NCBI RefSeq assembly: GCF_023074175.1
Contig: NZ_JADPKS010000074.1
Location: forward strand, 49,347 to 113,346
Direction: 5' to 3'
DNA: 64,000 nt
Origin: Bradyrhizobium sp. 139
Lineage (GTDB): Bacteria; Pseudomonadota; Alphaproteobacteria; Rhizobiales; Xanthobacteraceae
The number at the start of each line of letters is the position of its first letter. The stretch's first letter is position 1. Under the pieces are notes generated by a model that saw only the letters and a list, made by a program, of their open reading frames with translations, searched no databases and had not been told where the DNA came from. A program made the translations under genes and the position numbers. Shown here piece by piece: positions 17,477 to 27,089 of the stretch.

Positions 17477-18457
17477 TCAGCGGAAGCGGTCGGGCCGGTC
17501 GAGATAATCCCCGACATAGGCCTTCACCGCATCCTCGAGCGTCGTGAAGCTGCCGTTATAGCCGGCGCGGTGCAGGCGATCGACCTCGCTCTGGGTGAAG
17601 TATTGATAGCTGCCGCGGATGCTCTCCGGCATGTCGACATACTGGATGTTCGGCTTGCTGCCGAGCGCGGCATAGGCCGCGAGCATCAGGTCCTTGAAGC
17701 TGCGCGCCTTGCCGGTTCCGACATTGAAGAGGCCGGACACCGACGGCGTCGCCAGCAGCCACATCACGACACGGACGACGTCGTCGACATAGATGAAATC
17801 GCGGCGCTGATCGCCGTCGGCGATGCCCTCGCGATGCGACTTGAACAGCTGCACGCCGCGGCCTGCCTTGACGTCGTCGAAGCGCCGCGCCAGCACGCTC
17901 ATCATCGATCCCTTGTGGTACTCGTTCGGACCGAACACGTTGAAGAATTTCAAGCCAGCCCATTGCGGCGGCAGCTTGTCGCCGCGCGCGACGCGCTCGG
18001 CGACGGCAAGATCGAACAAATGCTTGCTCCAGCCATAGAGATTCATCGGCCGCAACTTCTTCAGCGCAAGGACCGAGGCATCGTCGTCAAAGCCCTCTGC
18101 GCCGTCGCCATAGGTCGCCGCCGACGACGCGTAGATCAACGGCACCGCATTGGCCGTGCACCAGTCCAGGAGGCGCATCGACAGGCGAAAATTGGTCTCG
18201 ATCACGAGGTCGCCGTCGGTCGCGGTGGTCTCGGAAATCGCCCCGAGATGGATGATGGCATCGAGCTTGCGGCCCTTCAGCCAGTCGAGCAGCTCGGCCG
18301 GGAGGACGATATCCACAAGCTGGCGCTTGGCCAGGTTCCGCCACTTGCCGTCGTGGCCGAGCAGATCGCAAACCACGACGTCGCTGCGGCCGGCCTCGTT
18401 CAGCGCGGCGACGACATTTGATCCGATAAAACCGGCCCCGCCGGTCACCAGCAACAT
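17477..18457 (-). CDS. hldD: ADP-L-glycero-D-manno-heptose 6-epimerase
   Basis: Converts ADP-D,D-heptose to the L,D form used by heptosyltransferases. I start at the ATG at 18457 (MLLVTGGAGFIGSN), which follows AGGGAAG and gives 326 residues, the family size. A longer frame to 18589 lacks similarity. The NAD motif GGAGFIGSNV lies at residues 6-15, the catalytic region has SSAATYG and MNLYGWSKHLFD (Tyr-x3-Lys), and FFNVFGPNEYHKG is a HldD hallmark. It is first in the hldD-hldE-waaL unit and divergent from waaF, which belongs to the same pathway. Confidence 0.95.
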   Translation of the reverse strand: MLLVTGGAGFIGSNVVAALNEAGRSDVVVCDLLGHDGKWRNLAKRQLVDIVLPAELLDWLKGRKLDAIIHLGAISETTATDGDLVIETNFRLSMRLLDWCTANAVPLIYASSAATYGDGAEGFDDDASVLALKKLRPMNLYGWSKHLFDLAVAERVARGDKLPPQWAGLKFFNVFGPNEYHKGSMMSVLARRFDDVKAGRGVQLFKSHREGIADGDQRRDFIYVDDVVRVVMWLLATPSVSGLFNVGTGKARSFKDLMLAAYAALGSKPNIQYVDMPESIRGSYQYFTQSEVDRLHRAGYNGSFTTLEDAVKAYVGDYLDRPDRFR

Positions 18458-18498
18458 TCCAACTTCCCTGCCCGATTTCTTACGGCCCGGTCCTGCCC

Positions 18499-18540
18499 TA
18501 GCGCATGATCCCGCAAAGTGTAAGCGGTTTTGGGATCGGC
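18499..18540. repeat. Fragment of a dispersed GCGCATGATC-type repeat
   Basis: The stretch beginning GCGCATGATCCCGCAAAGTG and running into AAGCGGTTTTGGGATC resembles an intergenic repeat I associate with Rhizobiales genomes. Only one copy is in this window, so the call rests on recall, not on a comparison. Confidence 0.4.
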
Positions 18541-18615
18541 GCCGTCCCGGCTTTACCTGCCGGCCCGGAGCGGGTAACCGAACCGCCACATCAGCGCCCG
18601 CGGTCCTATTGACGA

Positions 18616-19674
18616 ATGAACCAAGATTCGCAACTTAGCCGAGATGCAGAGCGGAGCGACACCCGCCCGATCCTGATCATCCCCTATATGTGGATCGGCG
18701 ATTTCGTCCGGAATCACACTGTTGTCCGGGTCCTGAACGAGCGCTGGCCCAACCGGCCGGTCGATCTCTTGACCACATCCCTGTGCGCGCCACTGGTCGA
18801 TTACATGCCCGGCGTACGCCAGGGGATCGTCTGGGACCTGCCGCGCAGCCGGCTTGCCGTAGGTCGCCAGCTCGGTCTGGCCAAGCTCCTGCGCGAGCGG
18901 AACTACGGCACCGCCCTGGTGCTGCCCCGGACCTGGAAGGCAGCCATTGCGCCGGCGCTGGCCGGCATTCCCGAAAGGATCGGCTTCGTCGGCGAGTTCC
19001 GGTTCGGCCTGCTCAACCGCTGGCGCTGCGGCGAGAAGAAGCTGCCCCGCTTCATCGACAAGAACGCCGCCCTCGCCCGGCCCGACGGCGCGCCCCTGCC
19101 GGCGGAATGGCCGGTGCCGCAGTTGCGGGTCCCGGCCGAGGACATCGCCCGCTGGCGCAAGGCCAATGGCCTCAGCGCCGGTGCCACCGTGGCGCTCGCC
19201 CCCGGCTCGGTCGGCGTCTCCAAGCGCTGGACCTATTATCCGGAGGCTGCCCGCTTGCTGGCCGAGCGCGGGCTGGAGGTCTGGGTGGTCGGCGGCCCCG
19301 GGGAAAAGAGGCTGGCGCAGGAGATCGTCGCAGCCGGCGGCCCGGGCGTCCGGGACCTCACCGGCACCGATTTGCGCAACGGCGTGCTGGCCATGGCCGC
19401 GGCCGGCGTCGCGATCTCCAACGATTCCGGGCTGATGCACATCGCGGCCGCCCTGGGCACGCCCACCATGGGCATCTTCGGCCCGACCAGCCCCTATCTC
19501 TGGGCTCCCCTCAACGGCCTTGCCGCAACCGTGGTCCAGGACAAGAGCGTGCTCTCCTGCCAGCCCTGTCAGAGCACGATCTGCAAGATGAACGACCACC
19601 GCTGCATGCGGGATATTGCGGCCGCGGAGGTGGTGGGGATTGCGGCGCGGGTGCTGAGGGCGCGAGCTCAGTAG
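18616..19674 (+). CDS. waaF: Lipopolysaccharide heptosyltransferase II
   Basis: GT9 family enzyme of 352 residues that adds the second L,D-heptose to the LPS inner core from ADP-heptose at the cytoplasmic face. Family marks are IPYMWIGDFVRNH near residues 19-31, APGSVGVSKRWTYYPEAA and the donor-binding ISNDSGLMHIAAALGTPT. The late cysteine-rich CQPCQSTICKMNDHRCM is typical of WaaF. It is transcribed away from hldD-hldE-waaL across a short divergent region. Its presence implies a heptose-containing core. Confidence 0.94.
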   Translation: MNQDSQLSRDAERSDTRPILIIPYMWIGDFVRNHTVVRVLNERWPNRPVDLLTTSLCAPLVDYMPGVRQGIVWDLPRSRLAVGRQLGLAKLLRERNYGTALVLPRTWKAAIAPALAGIPERIGFVGEFRFGLLNRWRCGEKKLPRFIDKNAALARPDGAPLPAEWPVPQLRVPAEDIARWRKANGLSAGATVALAPGSVGVSKRWTYYPEAARLLAERGLEVWVVGGPGEKRLAQEIVAAGGPGVRDLTGTDLRNGVLAMAAAGVAISNDSGLMHIAAALGTPTMGIFGPTSPYLWAPLNGLAATVVQDKSVLSCQPCQSTICKMNDHRCMRDIAAAEVVGIAARVLRARAQ

Positions 19675-19736
19675 CGCCAACTGGGCCGCGAAACTTTCGC
19701 CCGCGACGGGGTGAAAGAGATGAGTTTCAGCGCTCA

Positions 19737-22700
19737 TCAGAGCGCCGGAGGATGCGGTGTCCGTCGGGATTTGTCAAAGCGTTGCTTCGCCGTCTCCCGC
19801 CACCGCTGAAAGATCACGTACAGCAGCGGCACCAGGAAAATGCCGATCGAGCTTGCCGCAAGCATCCCGCCGAACACCGCGGTGCCGACCGCACGGCGGC
19901 TTGTTTCGGCTGCTCCCGTGGCGACAACCAGCGGCACCAGGCCGAGAATGAATGCGATCGAGGTCATCATCACGGCTCGGAACCGCATTTGTGATCCCAG
20001 CACAGCCGCATCTTCCACCGATCGACCGGCTTCGTGCTGCTCCTTTGCGAATTCCACGATCAGGATTCCGTTCTTGGCAGCGAGCGCGATCAGCACGACG
20101 AGCCCGATCTGGCCGTAGAGGTCGAGATTGAGCCCGGCGATCTTGATCGCCGCATAGGAGCCAAGAACACCCACCACGACGGCCAGCAAGACGGGGACAG
20201 GAATGGTCCAGCTCTCATAGAGCGCCACCAGGAAGAGATATGCGAACAGCACCGCCAGTCCGAGGATGATGCCAGTTTGGCCCGACGCCGCCTGCTCCTG
20301 ATAAGCGGTGCCGGTCCATTCGAAGGAATAGCCCGCCGGCAGCGTGGATTTGGAGATTTCCGCCATCGCGGCAATCGCCGTGCCCGAGGACACGCCGGCC
20401 GCAGGTCCCCCATTGATGGTGACCGAGCGGTAGTTGTTGTAACGCGTGATCACCTGCGGCCCGGTCACGATCCTGATGTTCGCGATGGAGCGAATTGGCA
20501 CCATTTCGCCAGTGCTGTTGCGAACGTAGATCTGCCAGATGTCTGGAATGTCACCGCGATTGGCCGCTTCGCCCTGCACATTGACTTGCCAGGTGCGGCC
20601 AAACAGGTTGAAATTGTTGACATAGAAGCCGCCGAGGGTCGCCTGCAACGCCGTGAACACGTCACTCATGTTGAGGCCGAGTGCCTGGGCTTTCGCACGG
20701 TCGATGTCGAGATAGATCGAGGGGTTGGTCGCGGTGAAGGTCGAGAACACGCGCGTCAGCCGCGGATCGCGGTTCGCCACGCTGATCAAGCCACTCACCA
20801 CGCTGCCGACCGCCGCAGGATCCTGTCCCTCGAGCGCCTCGAGCTGATATTCGAACCCGCCTGAGGTCGACAGACCGATAATCGGCGGCAGATTGAATGG
20901 CAGAACGCTGGCCTGGCGGATTTGCGCGCCGGCGCTAAACGCCTGCCGGATCGTCGCCTGAACCGAATCCGAGGCTGCCGCGCGATCAGCAAATGGCTTC
21001 ATTCGCGCGACGATGAACGCCGAATTCGGCTGGTTACCGCCATCGAGTAGCGAAAAGCCGACGATCGAGAGCACGTGTTCGATTGCGGGAATCTGCTTGA
21101 GCAGCGTCTCGACCTGCTTGGTCACTTCGCTGGTGCGCGCGACCGAGGCTGCGTCGGGCAGTTGTACCGAAACGAAGAACGCGCCCTGGTCCTCTTCGGG
21201 CAGGAACCCGGTCGGCGTGATGCGCGACACGCCAAAAATGCCGCCCGCGAACACCAGCACCGCGACAAGCGACAATACCGCCACGCGCAACAGGCGGCGC
21301 ACGATGCCGGCATAGCCGTCGCGAACCCAGTCGATTCCGCCGAGCACGCGCGCCATGATGCCGCGCCGCGGCCCGCTATGGCGCAGGAACACCGCACAGA
21401 GCGCCGGCGACAACGTGAGCGCATTCAGCGCCGAGATCACCATCGCCGCGCTGATCGTAACCGCGAACTGGCGAAACAACGTTCCCGAGATCCCCGGGAT
21501 GAACGCGATCGGCACGAACACCGACAACAGCACCAGCGAGATCGCAATGATCGGCGCGGTGATCTGCGCCATCGCTTTTTTCGTCGCCTCGGCGGGCGAA
21601 AGATCCGGCTCCTCCTCCATCACGCGTTCGACATTCTCGACAACGACGATCGCATCATCAACCACGATGCCGATAGCGAGCACCATCGCGAGCAGGGAGA
21701 CCGTGTTGGCGGAGTAGCCGAGCGCCAGGAGGACCGCGAAGGCACCGATCAGGCTGACGGGAACCGCGACCGCCGGAATAACGGTCGCGCGCAAATTGCC
21801 GAGGAACAAGAAGACCACGAGCACGACGAGCAGGAAGGCCTCGCCTAGCGTCTTCAGCACTTCCTTGATGGTATCCGTGACAAAGGTCGTCGAATCGTAT
21901 TGCACGAGATACGTCAACCCGGGCGGAAACCGCTCTGACAATCTGGCGAGCGTAGCCTGCACGGCTTTGGCCGTCGTCACCGCATTTGCGCCAGGGGCGA
22001 GATAGATGCCCATGGGTACGCCGGCCTGCCCGTCGATCCGAGACTCGCTGTCCATATTTTGCGCGCCGATCTCGACGCGGGCGACGTCCTTGATCCGCAA
22101 TACCGAGCCGTCCGGATTGGCGCGCAGCAGGATATCGCCAAACTGCGTTGAGGTGGTCAGTCGACCTTGCGTCTGCACGTTGAACTGGAACTGCTGGTCG
22201 TCGCTGATCGGGCGGGCCCCGATGCGGCCGACCGGCGCCTGCACGCTCTGCGCGCGGATCGCCGCGATCACGTCCGACGGCGCCAGATTGAGGCTGGTGA
22301 GGCGCTGGGTATCGAACCAGATGCGCATCGAGTAGTTCAGCTTCGCGAACAGCGAAGCCTGGCCAACGCCGGGCGTGCGAGAAATCGCATCGAGGACGTT
22401 GATAATGGCGTAGTTGGTGATGAATAGCGGATCCTGCTCGCCGTTCTTGCTGTACAGCACGATGAACTGCAGCACCGCCGAGGATCGCTTCTGTACCGTC
22501 AGACCCTGCGCCTGTACTTCGGTCGGCAGTTGCGCGAGAGCGCTCTGCACGCGGTTATTGACATTCACCGTGTTGATGTCGGGATCGGTGCCAAGCGCAA
22601 ACGAGACAGTCAGCGTATAGGTGCCGTCATTGCCGCTGGTCGACTTCATGTAGAGCATCTTGTCGACGCCGACGACCTGTGCCTCAAGCGGCTGGGCGAC

Positions 22701-22883
22701 GCTTGATTCCACCACCTCGGCGGACGCGCCCGGAAAGTTGGCGCTGACCGTGACCTGCGGCGGCACGATGTCCGGGAACTGCGCCACCGGAATCTGCAAA
22801 AGCGCAAGCGCACCTGCGATTGTGATGACAATGGCGATCACAATGGCCAAACGTGGGCGATCCACGAAGACCGACGAAATCAT
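19737..22883 (-). CDS. RND efflux pump inner-membrane permease, AcrB/MexB-like (HAE1 family)
   Basis: Proton-driven multidrug exporter trimer subunit of 1048 residues, the standard HAE1 length. It has twelve predicted helices and two large periplasmic domains. The proton relay is intact: paired aspartates in GIVVDDAIVVVENVERVM (helix 4) and the lysine in LIALAAKNGILIVEFAKEQ (helix 10). The N-terminus ISSVFVDRPRLAIVIAIVI and AQFPDIVPPQV match AcrB-type pumps rather than metal exporters. Its ATG overlaps the adaptor stop (ATGA), so the pair is coupled. It ends convergently with waaF, 62 bp apart. No outer-membrane channel gene is in the window. Confidence 0.95.
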   Translation of the reverse strand: MISSVFVDRPRLAIVIAIVITIAGALALLQIPVAQFPDIVPPQVTVSANFPGASAEVVESSVAQPLEAQVVGVDKMLYMKSTSGNDGTYTLTVSFALGTDPDINTVNVNNRVQSALAQLPTEVQAQGLTVQKRSSAVLQFIVLYSKNGEQDPLFITNYAIINVLDAISRTPGVGQASLFAKLNYSMRIWFDTQRLTSLNLAPSDVIAAIRAQSVQAPVGRIGARPISDDQQFQFNVQTQGRLTTSTQFGDILLRANPDGSVLRIKDVARVEIGAQNMDSESRIDGQAGVPMGIYLAPGANAVTTAKAVQATLARLSERFPPGLTYLVQYDSTTFVTDTIKEVLKTLGEAFLLVVLVVFLFLGNLRATVIPAVAVPVSLIGAFAVLLALGYSANTVSLLAMVLAIGIVVDDAIVVVENVERVMEEEPDLSPAEATKKAMAQITAPIIAISLVLLSVFVPIAFIPGISGTLFRQFAVTISAAMVISALNALTLSPALCAVFLRHSGPRRGIMARVLGGIDWVRDGYAGIVRRLLRVAVLSLVAVLVFAGGIFGVSRITPTGFLPEEDQGAFFVSVQLPDAASVARTSEVTKQVETLLKQIPAIEHVLSIVGFSLLDGGNQPNSAFIVARMKPFADRAAASDSVQATIRQAFSAGAQIRQASVLPFNLPPIIGLSTSGGFEYQLEALEGQDPAAVGSVVSGLISVANRDPRLTRVFSTFTATNPSIYLDIDRAKAQALGLNMSDVFTALQATLGGFYVNNFNLFGRTWQVNVQGEAANRGDIPDIWQIYVRNSTGEMVPIRSIANIRIVTGPQVITRYNNYRSVTINGGPAAGVSSGTAIAAMAEISKSTLPAGYSFEWTGTAYQEQAASGQTGIILGLAVLFAYLFLVALYESWTIPVPVLLAVVVGVLGSYAAIKIAGLNLDLYGQIGLVVLIALAAKNGILIVEFAKEQHEAGRSVEDAAVLGSQMRFRAVMMTSIAFILGLVPLVVATGAAETSRRAVGTAVFGGMLAASSIGIFLVPLLYVIFQRWRETAKQRFDKSRRTPHPPAL

Positions 22884-24133
22884 GGAGCTGCGCCCGTCGG
22901 TTTCGGGCCGATCCCGCCGCCGCGTTTCTGGCTGCTGCCACTATCCGCGCTCGCGTTCATGCTCGACTGCAGCAGCGCGCTCGCAGTTCCCGGCGCCACC
23001 GATTGGCCGGGCCGGACCCGCTGCAGGCCCTCGACGATCACCTTTGCGCCTGGCGAAAGTCCGTTTGTCACAGATGCGACCGTCGGCGTTGATTGCCCAA
23101 GCTGAATTCGCTGCTGTTCGGCTTTGTTGTCAGCGCCGAGGACAAAAACATACTCACCTTGCTGATCCGAGAGCACGGCTGAGCGCGGGATCGCCACCAC
23201 ATCGACCGGCTCCACGCCTTCGAGCAGCACTGTGACGAATTCGCCGTCGGTCAGTTCGCGCACGGTCAGGCGGTCGCCCGACAGATGCGGCAAGGGCGGA
23301 TTGGGAATCGTGCCCCGCAGCGTGATCGTGTCGGTGCTCTGCGCGATTGTGTTATTGACAAAGTTGAGCTTGCCTACCTGATCATACTGACGGCCGTCCG
23401 TTAGCCGAAGGCGGATAACGACTGCGTTGAAGCCGCCGCGTGGGGCGTAGCGTTCGCGCAGATCCAGCGCCTCGCGGACCGACACCGGAAAGGTGACATA
23501 CATAGGGTCCTGACTCACGATGGTCGTGAGCACGCCAGAACTCGGGCTGACCACATTGCCCTCAGTGACTGCGGTGCGTCCAATCATACCGTCGATCGGC
23601 GAGCGAATTTCGGTGTAATCCAGATTGATCTGCGACAGGTCGACTTGCGCCTGCGCCGCCTGCACTTGTGCCTCCAGGCTCTGCTGGTTGGCGACTGCAG
23701 CATCATAGGTGGATTGTTGGCCGGCCGGTCCGCCCAGGAGCGTCCTTGCCCGCTCGGTTGTCAGCTTGGCGTTGACCAAAGTTGCCTGCAACTGCGCGAC
23801 CTGCGCCTGCTTCGACTTGAGGTCGGCCTCAAAGGGACCGCGCTCGAGCTTGTAGAGCAGATCGCCGGTCTTGACCTCGGCACCTTCGACAAAATGGCGC
23901 TGCTCCAGAAAGGCGGTGACGCGCGCGACAACGCTGACGCGATTGGTTGCTTCGATGCGTCCCAGAAACTCGCTGGATTGAACGACGGGCCGCTTGACCG
24001 CTTCCATCACGCCGACGGCCGGAGGTCCTGCTGGCGCGACCTGGGCGTCAACGCTTGCGATCGTTCCAAAACCGATGGCCGCCAACATCACGGCGCCTAT
24101 CAGCGTGCCGCTCGCTGCTTTTTCAGGCCGCAT
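22880..24133 (-). CDS. RND efflux pump periplasmic adaptor subunit, AcrA-like
   Basis: Membrane-fusion protein linking the permease to an outer-membrane channel. From the ATG at 24133 (MRPEKAASG), which follows GGAAGG, the product is 417 residues with an N-terminal hydrophobic export segment (LIGAVMLAAIGFG). Next come a lipoyl/barrel-sandwich part (RVSVVARVTAFLEQRHFVEG), a coiled coil around residues 80-160, YTEIRSPIDGMIGRTAVTEG, and the C-terminal LQRVRPGQSVAPG. It ends in a glycine-lysine-rich tail with no lipobox cysteine at the front. An in-frame ATG at 24202 would add a basic 23-residue extension and is less likely. No TetR-type regulator is adjacent. Confidence 0.92.
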   Translation of the reverse strand: MRPEKAASGTLIGAVMLAAIGFGTIASVDAQVAPAGPPAVGVMEAVKRPVVQSSEFLGRIEATNRVSVVARVTAFLEQRHFVEGAEVKTGDLLYKLERGPFEADLKSKQAQVAQLQATLVNAKLTTERARTLLGGPAGQQSTYDAAVANQQSLEAQVQAAQAQVDLSQINLDYTEIRSPIDGMIGRTAVTEGNVVSPSSGVLTTIVSQDPMYVTFPVSVREALDLRERYAPRGGFNAVVIRLRLTDGRQYDQVGKLNFVNNTIAQSTDTITLRGTIPNPPLPHLSGDRLTVRELTDGEFVTVLLEGVEPVDVVAIPRSAVLSDQQGEYVFVLGADNKAEQQRIQLGQSTPTVASVTNGLSPGAKVIVEGLQRVRPGQSVAPGTASALLQSSMNASADSGSSQKRGGGIGPKPTGAAP

Positions 24134-24793
24134 GTTCGTGTGCGCCTTCCACTTTTCGGGTCTCGATCTGCGGTCGTGGCGGTAGAATGCAATCATATCC
24201 ATAGCAGGACCGTGGCAATACGTCGACGACGGGCTATTCGCTACACGCGGCGGTGATGCGCGAACGCCAGACGGTCTGCACTCGATGCAACCTCCTTAAG
24301 GGAACCAAGCCCCGGTCAGGTCCAGCCAACCGCCAACTCCACGTCTACCGTGCTACCCCGCGCCGGGGTGCGGCCCCTTTCAATTTGGGTCTTCTCATTT
24401 CTGAACAGTCGGGCGTCGCTGCCACGATGGAGCGGAACCGTTCCGGGCCCACGACAAAGAACATCCCCTGAGCTCAGTCGCCATTTTGAGCGGCGGGTCC
24501 GCTTCGGGATCACAAGCCGCCGATCAAAGGTCAAGCCCGGTGACTTCCGCTTGGCCGTGGAAAACCGACGTCTGTGGAGATGTGTCCTGATGAAGCCGGC
24601 GCGCGCCACGCCTGAGGCCGTCGAAGCTGCGCCGAGGGTGACATCATGCCGGTGTTTTGCCCGACGCGTCAAACGGATTTCGTAAAATCCGCAGATCATC
24701 GCACCGGCCGTCAAGCCATTGATTCCCTTAACGTCGGCTACTGTGCATGGGGTTGTTTTCGTGATTTTTGTTTGCTGCACTGAAAGCAGCACA
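24134..24793. other. Non-coding or decayed spacer upstream of the RND operon
   Basis: About 660 bp with no convincing gene on either strand. Short open frames exist, but none has a good start, a ribosome-binding site or a recognisable motif. The right-hand part (about 24640-24785), starting ATGCCGGTGTTTTGCCCGAC and including TTGATTCCCTTAACGTCGGC, recalls an interspersed segment I associate with Bradyrhizobium genomes, which is memory only. The left part must hold the promoter for the pump genes. The glycosyltransferase gene ends at 24794. Confidence 0.4.
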
Positions 24794-25831
24794 TCAGAGC
24801 AGCAGACGATAGACCTCACCGATCCGCGCCGCTTCAACATCAAGACTGAACTTCTCAAGCACCCGCACCCGTCCGCGCTCGCCCATTGTCGTTGCGGCGG
24901 CCACATCCCGCATCAGCGGCTCCAGCGCTGCCGCAAGCGCATCAGCATCACCCGTCGGGATCAGCACACCGCTCACCCCATCCTCGACCACGAGCTCGGC
25001 CGCACCGGCGCGCGCGGCGACGAGCGCGCTGCCGGCCGCCATTGCTTCGATCAGCGTGAGGCCAAAGCCTTCGTTGCGCGAGGTGAAGGCGTAGATCGTC
25101 AACCGCTGATACCAGCACTGCACCGCTTCGATCGGCAGCTCGCCGGTGATGACGATGCGCGATTGCAGGTTGGCTGCCTCGATCCGCTTCTTCAGGTCGT
25201 TGGCAAAGGGCATTTGCTCGGTTGTGATCTGGCCGACGATAATTGCGGTGAAATCCGGATAGCGTGGCAGCAATCGGCACATCGCATCGACGAACAGATC
25301 GGTCCCCTTCTGCGCGCGCACGCGGCCGAAGCAGCCGATGGCGTAGCGGCCCGGCAGCCCGGCTTCCGCAAAGGCCGCGGCGCGATCGAGCGGCGGTGCA
25401 TAGACGTCGGTGTCGACGCCATGCGGGATCACCGTCGCCTTCACTTTCAGGAATGAGGCCGAGAGATATGATGTCGCGATGATCGCGTCCATCTGCCGGA
25501 TCAGCCAGCGCGTGATCCAGCTATGGTGCCGCTGCGCTGCCGACGTGAACACGAGCTTGAGCGGCCAGCCGAGCGCGCGCAAGAGCACGCCCGCGATCAT
25601 CTCGTTGTTGCGCCGCGCGTGCCAGATCAGCGGCGTCTTGCGGCGCCATAGCTTCAGGAGATCGGCACCGCTCAGCCGCGAAATCCCCTCCGGCGCGTCG
25701 GAGCCGAACCAGCCCGCGCGATATAGTTTGGCCAGCCGCGGCGCCACCATCCGGTTGGTCGCGGTGACCCCGGAATAGCGCCTGTGCAGATTTGGCACGA
25801 TCACGTCGAGATCGCCCGGGGAATTCGCCAC
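24794..25831 (-). CDS. Glycosyltransferase family 4, LpcC-like core mannosyltransferase candidate
   Basis: Retaining glycosyltransferase of 345 residues. The N-terminus DLDVIVPNLHRRYSGVTAT is characteristic of rhizobial LpcC, the enzyme that adds mannose to the LPS core. The C-terminal donor domain carries GCFGRVRAQKGTDLF and the E-x7-E motif in NEGFGLTLIEAMAAGSALVA. It stands alone on the minus strand, divergent from galE over 126 bp. The specificity call is by resemblance to LpcC and by the LPS surroundings; other core sugars are possible. Confidence 0.85.
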   Translation of the reverse strand: MANSPGDLDVIVPNLHRRYSGVTATNRMVAPRLAKLYRAGWFGSDAPEGISRLSGADLLKLWRRKTPLIWHARRNNEMIAGVLLRALGWPLKLVFTSAAQRHHSWITRWLIRQMDAIIATSYLSASFLKVKATVIPHGVDTDVYAPPLDRAAAFAEAGLPGRYAIGCFGRVRAQKGTDLFVDAMCRLLPRYPDFTAIIVGQITTEQMPFANDLKKRIEAANLQSRIVITGELPIEAVQCWYQRLTIYAFTSRNEGFGLTLIEAMAAGSALVAARAGAAELVVEDGVSGVLIPTGDADALAAALEPLMRDVAAATTMGERGRVRVLEKFSLDVEAARIGEVYRLLL

Positions 25832-25957
25832 GTCATGCTCCGCTTCGTTGGCCCCCTATACGCAACATTAAGCATAGTGGCCAGTTCAGGGCCGCCGATA
25901 CCCCCTCTTCACCACGCAGGCGTTAACTTGGAGCGTTGATCGAAGACGGATGAGATC

Positions 25958-26971
25958 ATGACTGTGCTAGTCACCGGCGGCGCCGGTTATATCGGAAGTC
26001 ACACGGTCCTGGCGCTGGCGGAAGCCGGCGAGGACGTCGTCGTGATCGACGATCTCTCGACCGGTTTCTCTGCCTACCTGCCGGAAGGCGTGCCGCTGTT
26101 CATTGGCGATGCCGGCGACGAGAACCTGCTCGAAGGCGTGATCGCCCAGCACAACATCGAGAGCATCATTCATTTCGCGGGCTCCGTCGTGGTGCCGGAT
26201 TCGATGCGCGACCCGCTCGGCTACTACCGCAACAACTTCATGACCGCGCGCAATTTGCTCAACGTCGCAGTCAAGCGCGGCATTGGCCGCTTCATCTTCT
26301 CCTCGACCGCCGCCGTCTACGGCGATCCGGACCTGGTGCCGGTGCCCGAGCACGCGCCGACGCGGCCGCTGTCGCCCTACGGCTCGTCGAAGCTGATGAC
26401 CGAGATCATGCTACACGACGTCGCCGCCGCCTACGGCATGCAATACGTGACCTTGCGCTATTTCAACGTTGCGGGTGCCGATCCGCAGGCCCGGATCGGC
26501 CTTGCCACCGTCGGCGCCACGCATCTGCTCAAGATCGCGGTCGAGGCCGCGACCGGCCAGCGCGCCAAGATCGACGTGTTCGGCACCGACTATCCAACCC
26601 AGGACGGCAGCTGCATCCGCGACTTCATCCACGTCACGGACCTGTCGCAGGCGCATCGCTCGGCGCTCGCCTATTTGCGCAATGGCGGCGCCTCGACAAC
26701 ACTCAATTGCGGCTATGGCCGCGGCTATTCGGTGCTGGAAACCATCGATGCCGTGCGCCGGGTCTCAGGGCGCAGCTTCGCCGTGCAATACGCGCCGCGC
26801 CGGCCCGGCGACATCATGACGATGGTCGCCGACACCAGCCGCATCCGCGGCCTGCTCGACTGGAAGCCGCAATACGACGATCTCGAGACCATTGCGGCCC
26901 ACGCGCTGGCCTGGGAGGACAAGCTGTTCCGCGAGCGCCATGGCGAGCTCCGCCACGCCGTCTCGGCCTAG
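25958..26971 (+). CDS. galE: UDP-glucose 4-epimerase
   Basis: Interconverts UDP-glucose and UDP-galactose for polysaccharide synthesis. The 337-residue SDR protein has TGGAGYIGSHTVLALAEAG at residues 6-24, IDDLSTGF, IIHFAGSVVVPDS, the catalytic SSTAAVYG and SPYGSSKLMTE (Tyr-x3-Lys), and FNVAGADPQARIG. The GalE-type RDFIHVTDL and APRRPGDI follow. An AT-centred hairpin (26986-27005) lies just past the stop. The downstream ABC exporter is on the same strand 118 bp away. Confidence 0.95.
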   Translation: MTVLVTGGAGYIGSHTVLALAEAGEDVVVIDDLSTGFSAYLPEGVPLFIGDAGDENLLEGVIAQHNIESIIHFAGSVVVPDSMRDPLGYYRNNFMTARNLLNVAVKRGIGRFIFSSTAAVYGDPDLVPVPEHAPTRPLSPYGSSKLMTEIMLHDVAAAYGMQYVTLRYFNVAGADPQARIGLATVGATHLLKIAVEAATGQRAKIDVFGTDYPTQDGSCIRDFIHVTDLSQAHRSALAYLRNGGASTTLNCGYGRGYSVLETIDAVRRVSGRSFAVQYAPRRPGDIMTMVADTSRIRGLLDWKPQYDDLETIAAHALAWEDKLFRERHGELRHAVSA

Positions 26972-26985
26972 AATCCATCCCAGCG

Positions 26986-27005
26986 CAAGCCCTTAATTGG
27001 GCTTG
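26986..27005 (+). terminator. Possible weak terminator after galE
   Basis: CAAGCCC-TTAATT-GGGCTTG forms a perfect 7-bp stem 15 bp past the galE stop. It is followed by AAAAG, not a T-run, so it may act only as an mRNA end stabiliser. Confidence 0.35.
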
Positions 27006-27089
27006 AAAAGCGTAGCTTTAGCGGGCACAGAGGCCATTCGATCCCTGACGCGCGGGCAGGCTTTTTCCTGTGCCGTCAATGGACTGCGG

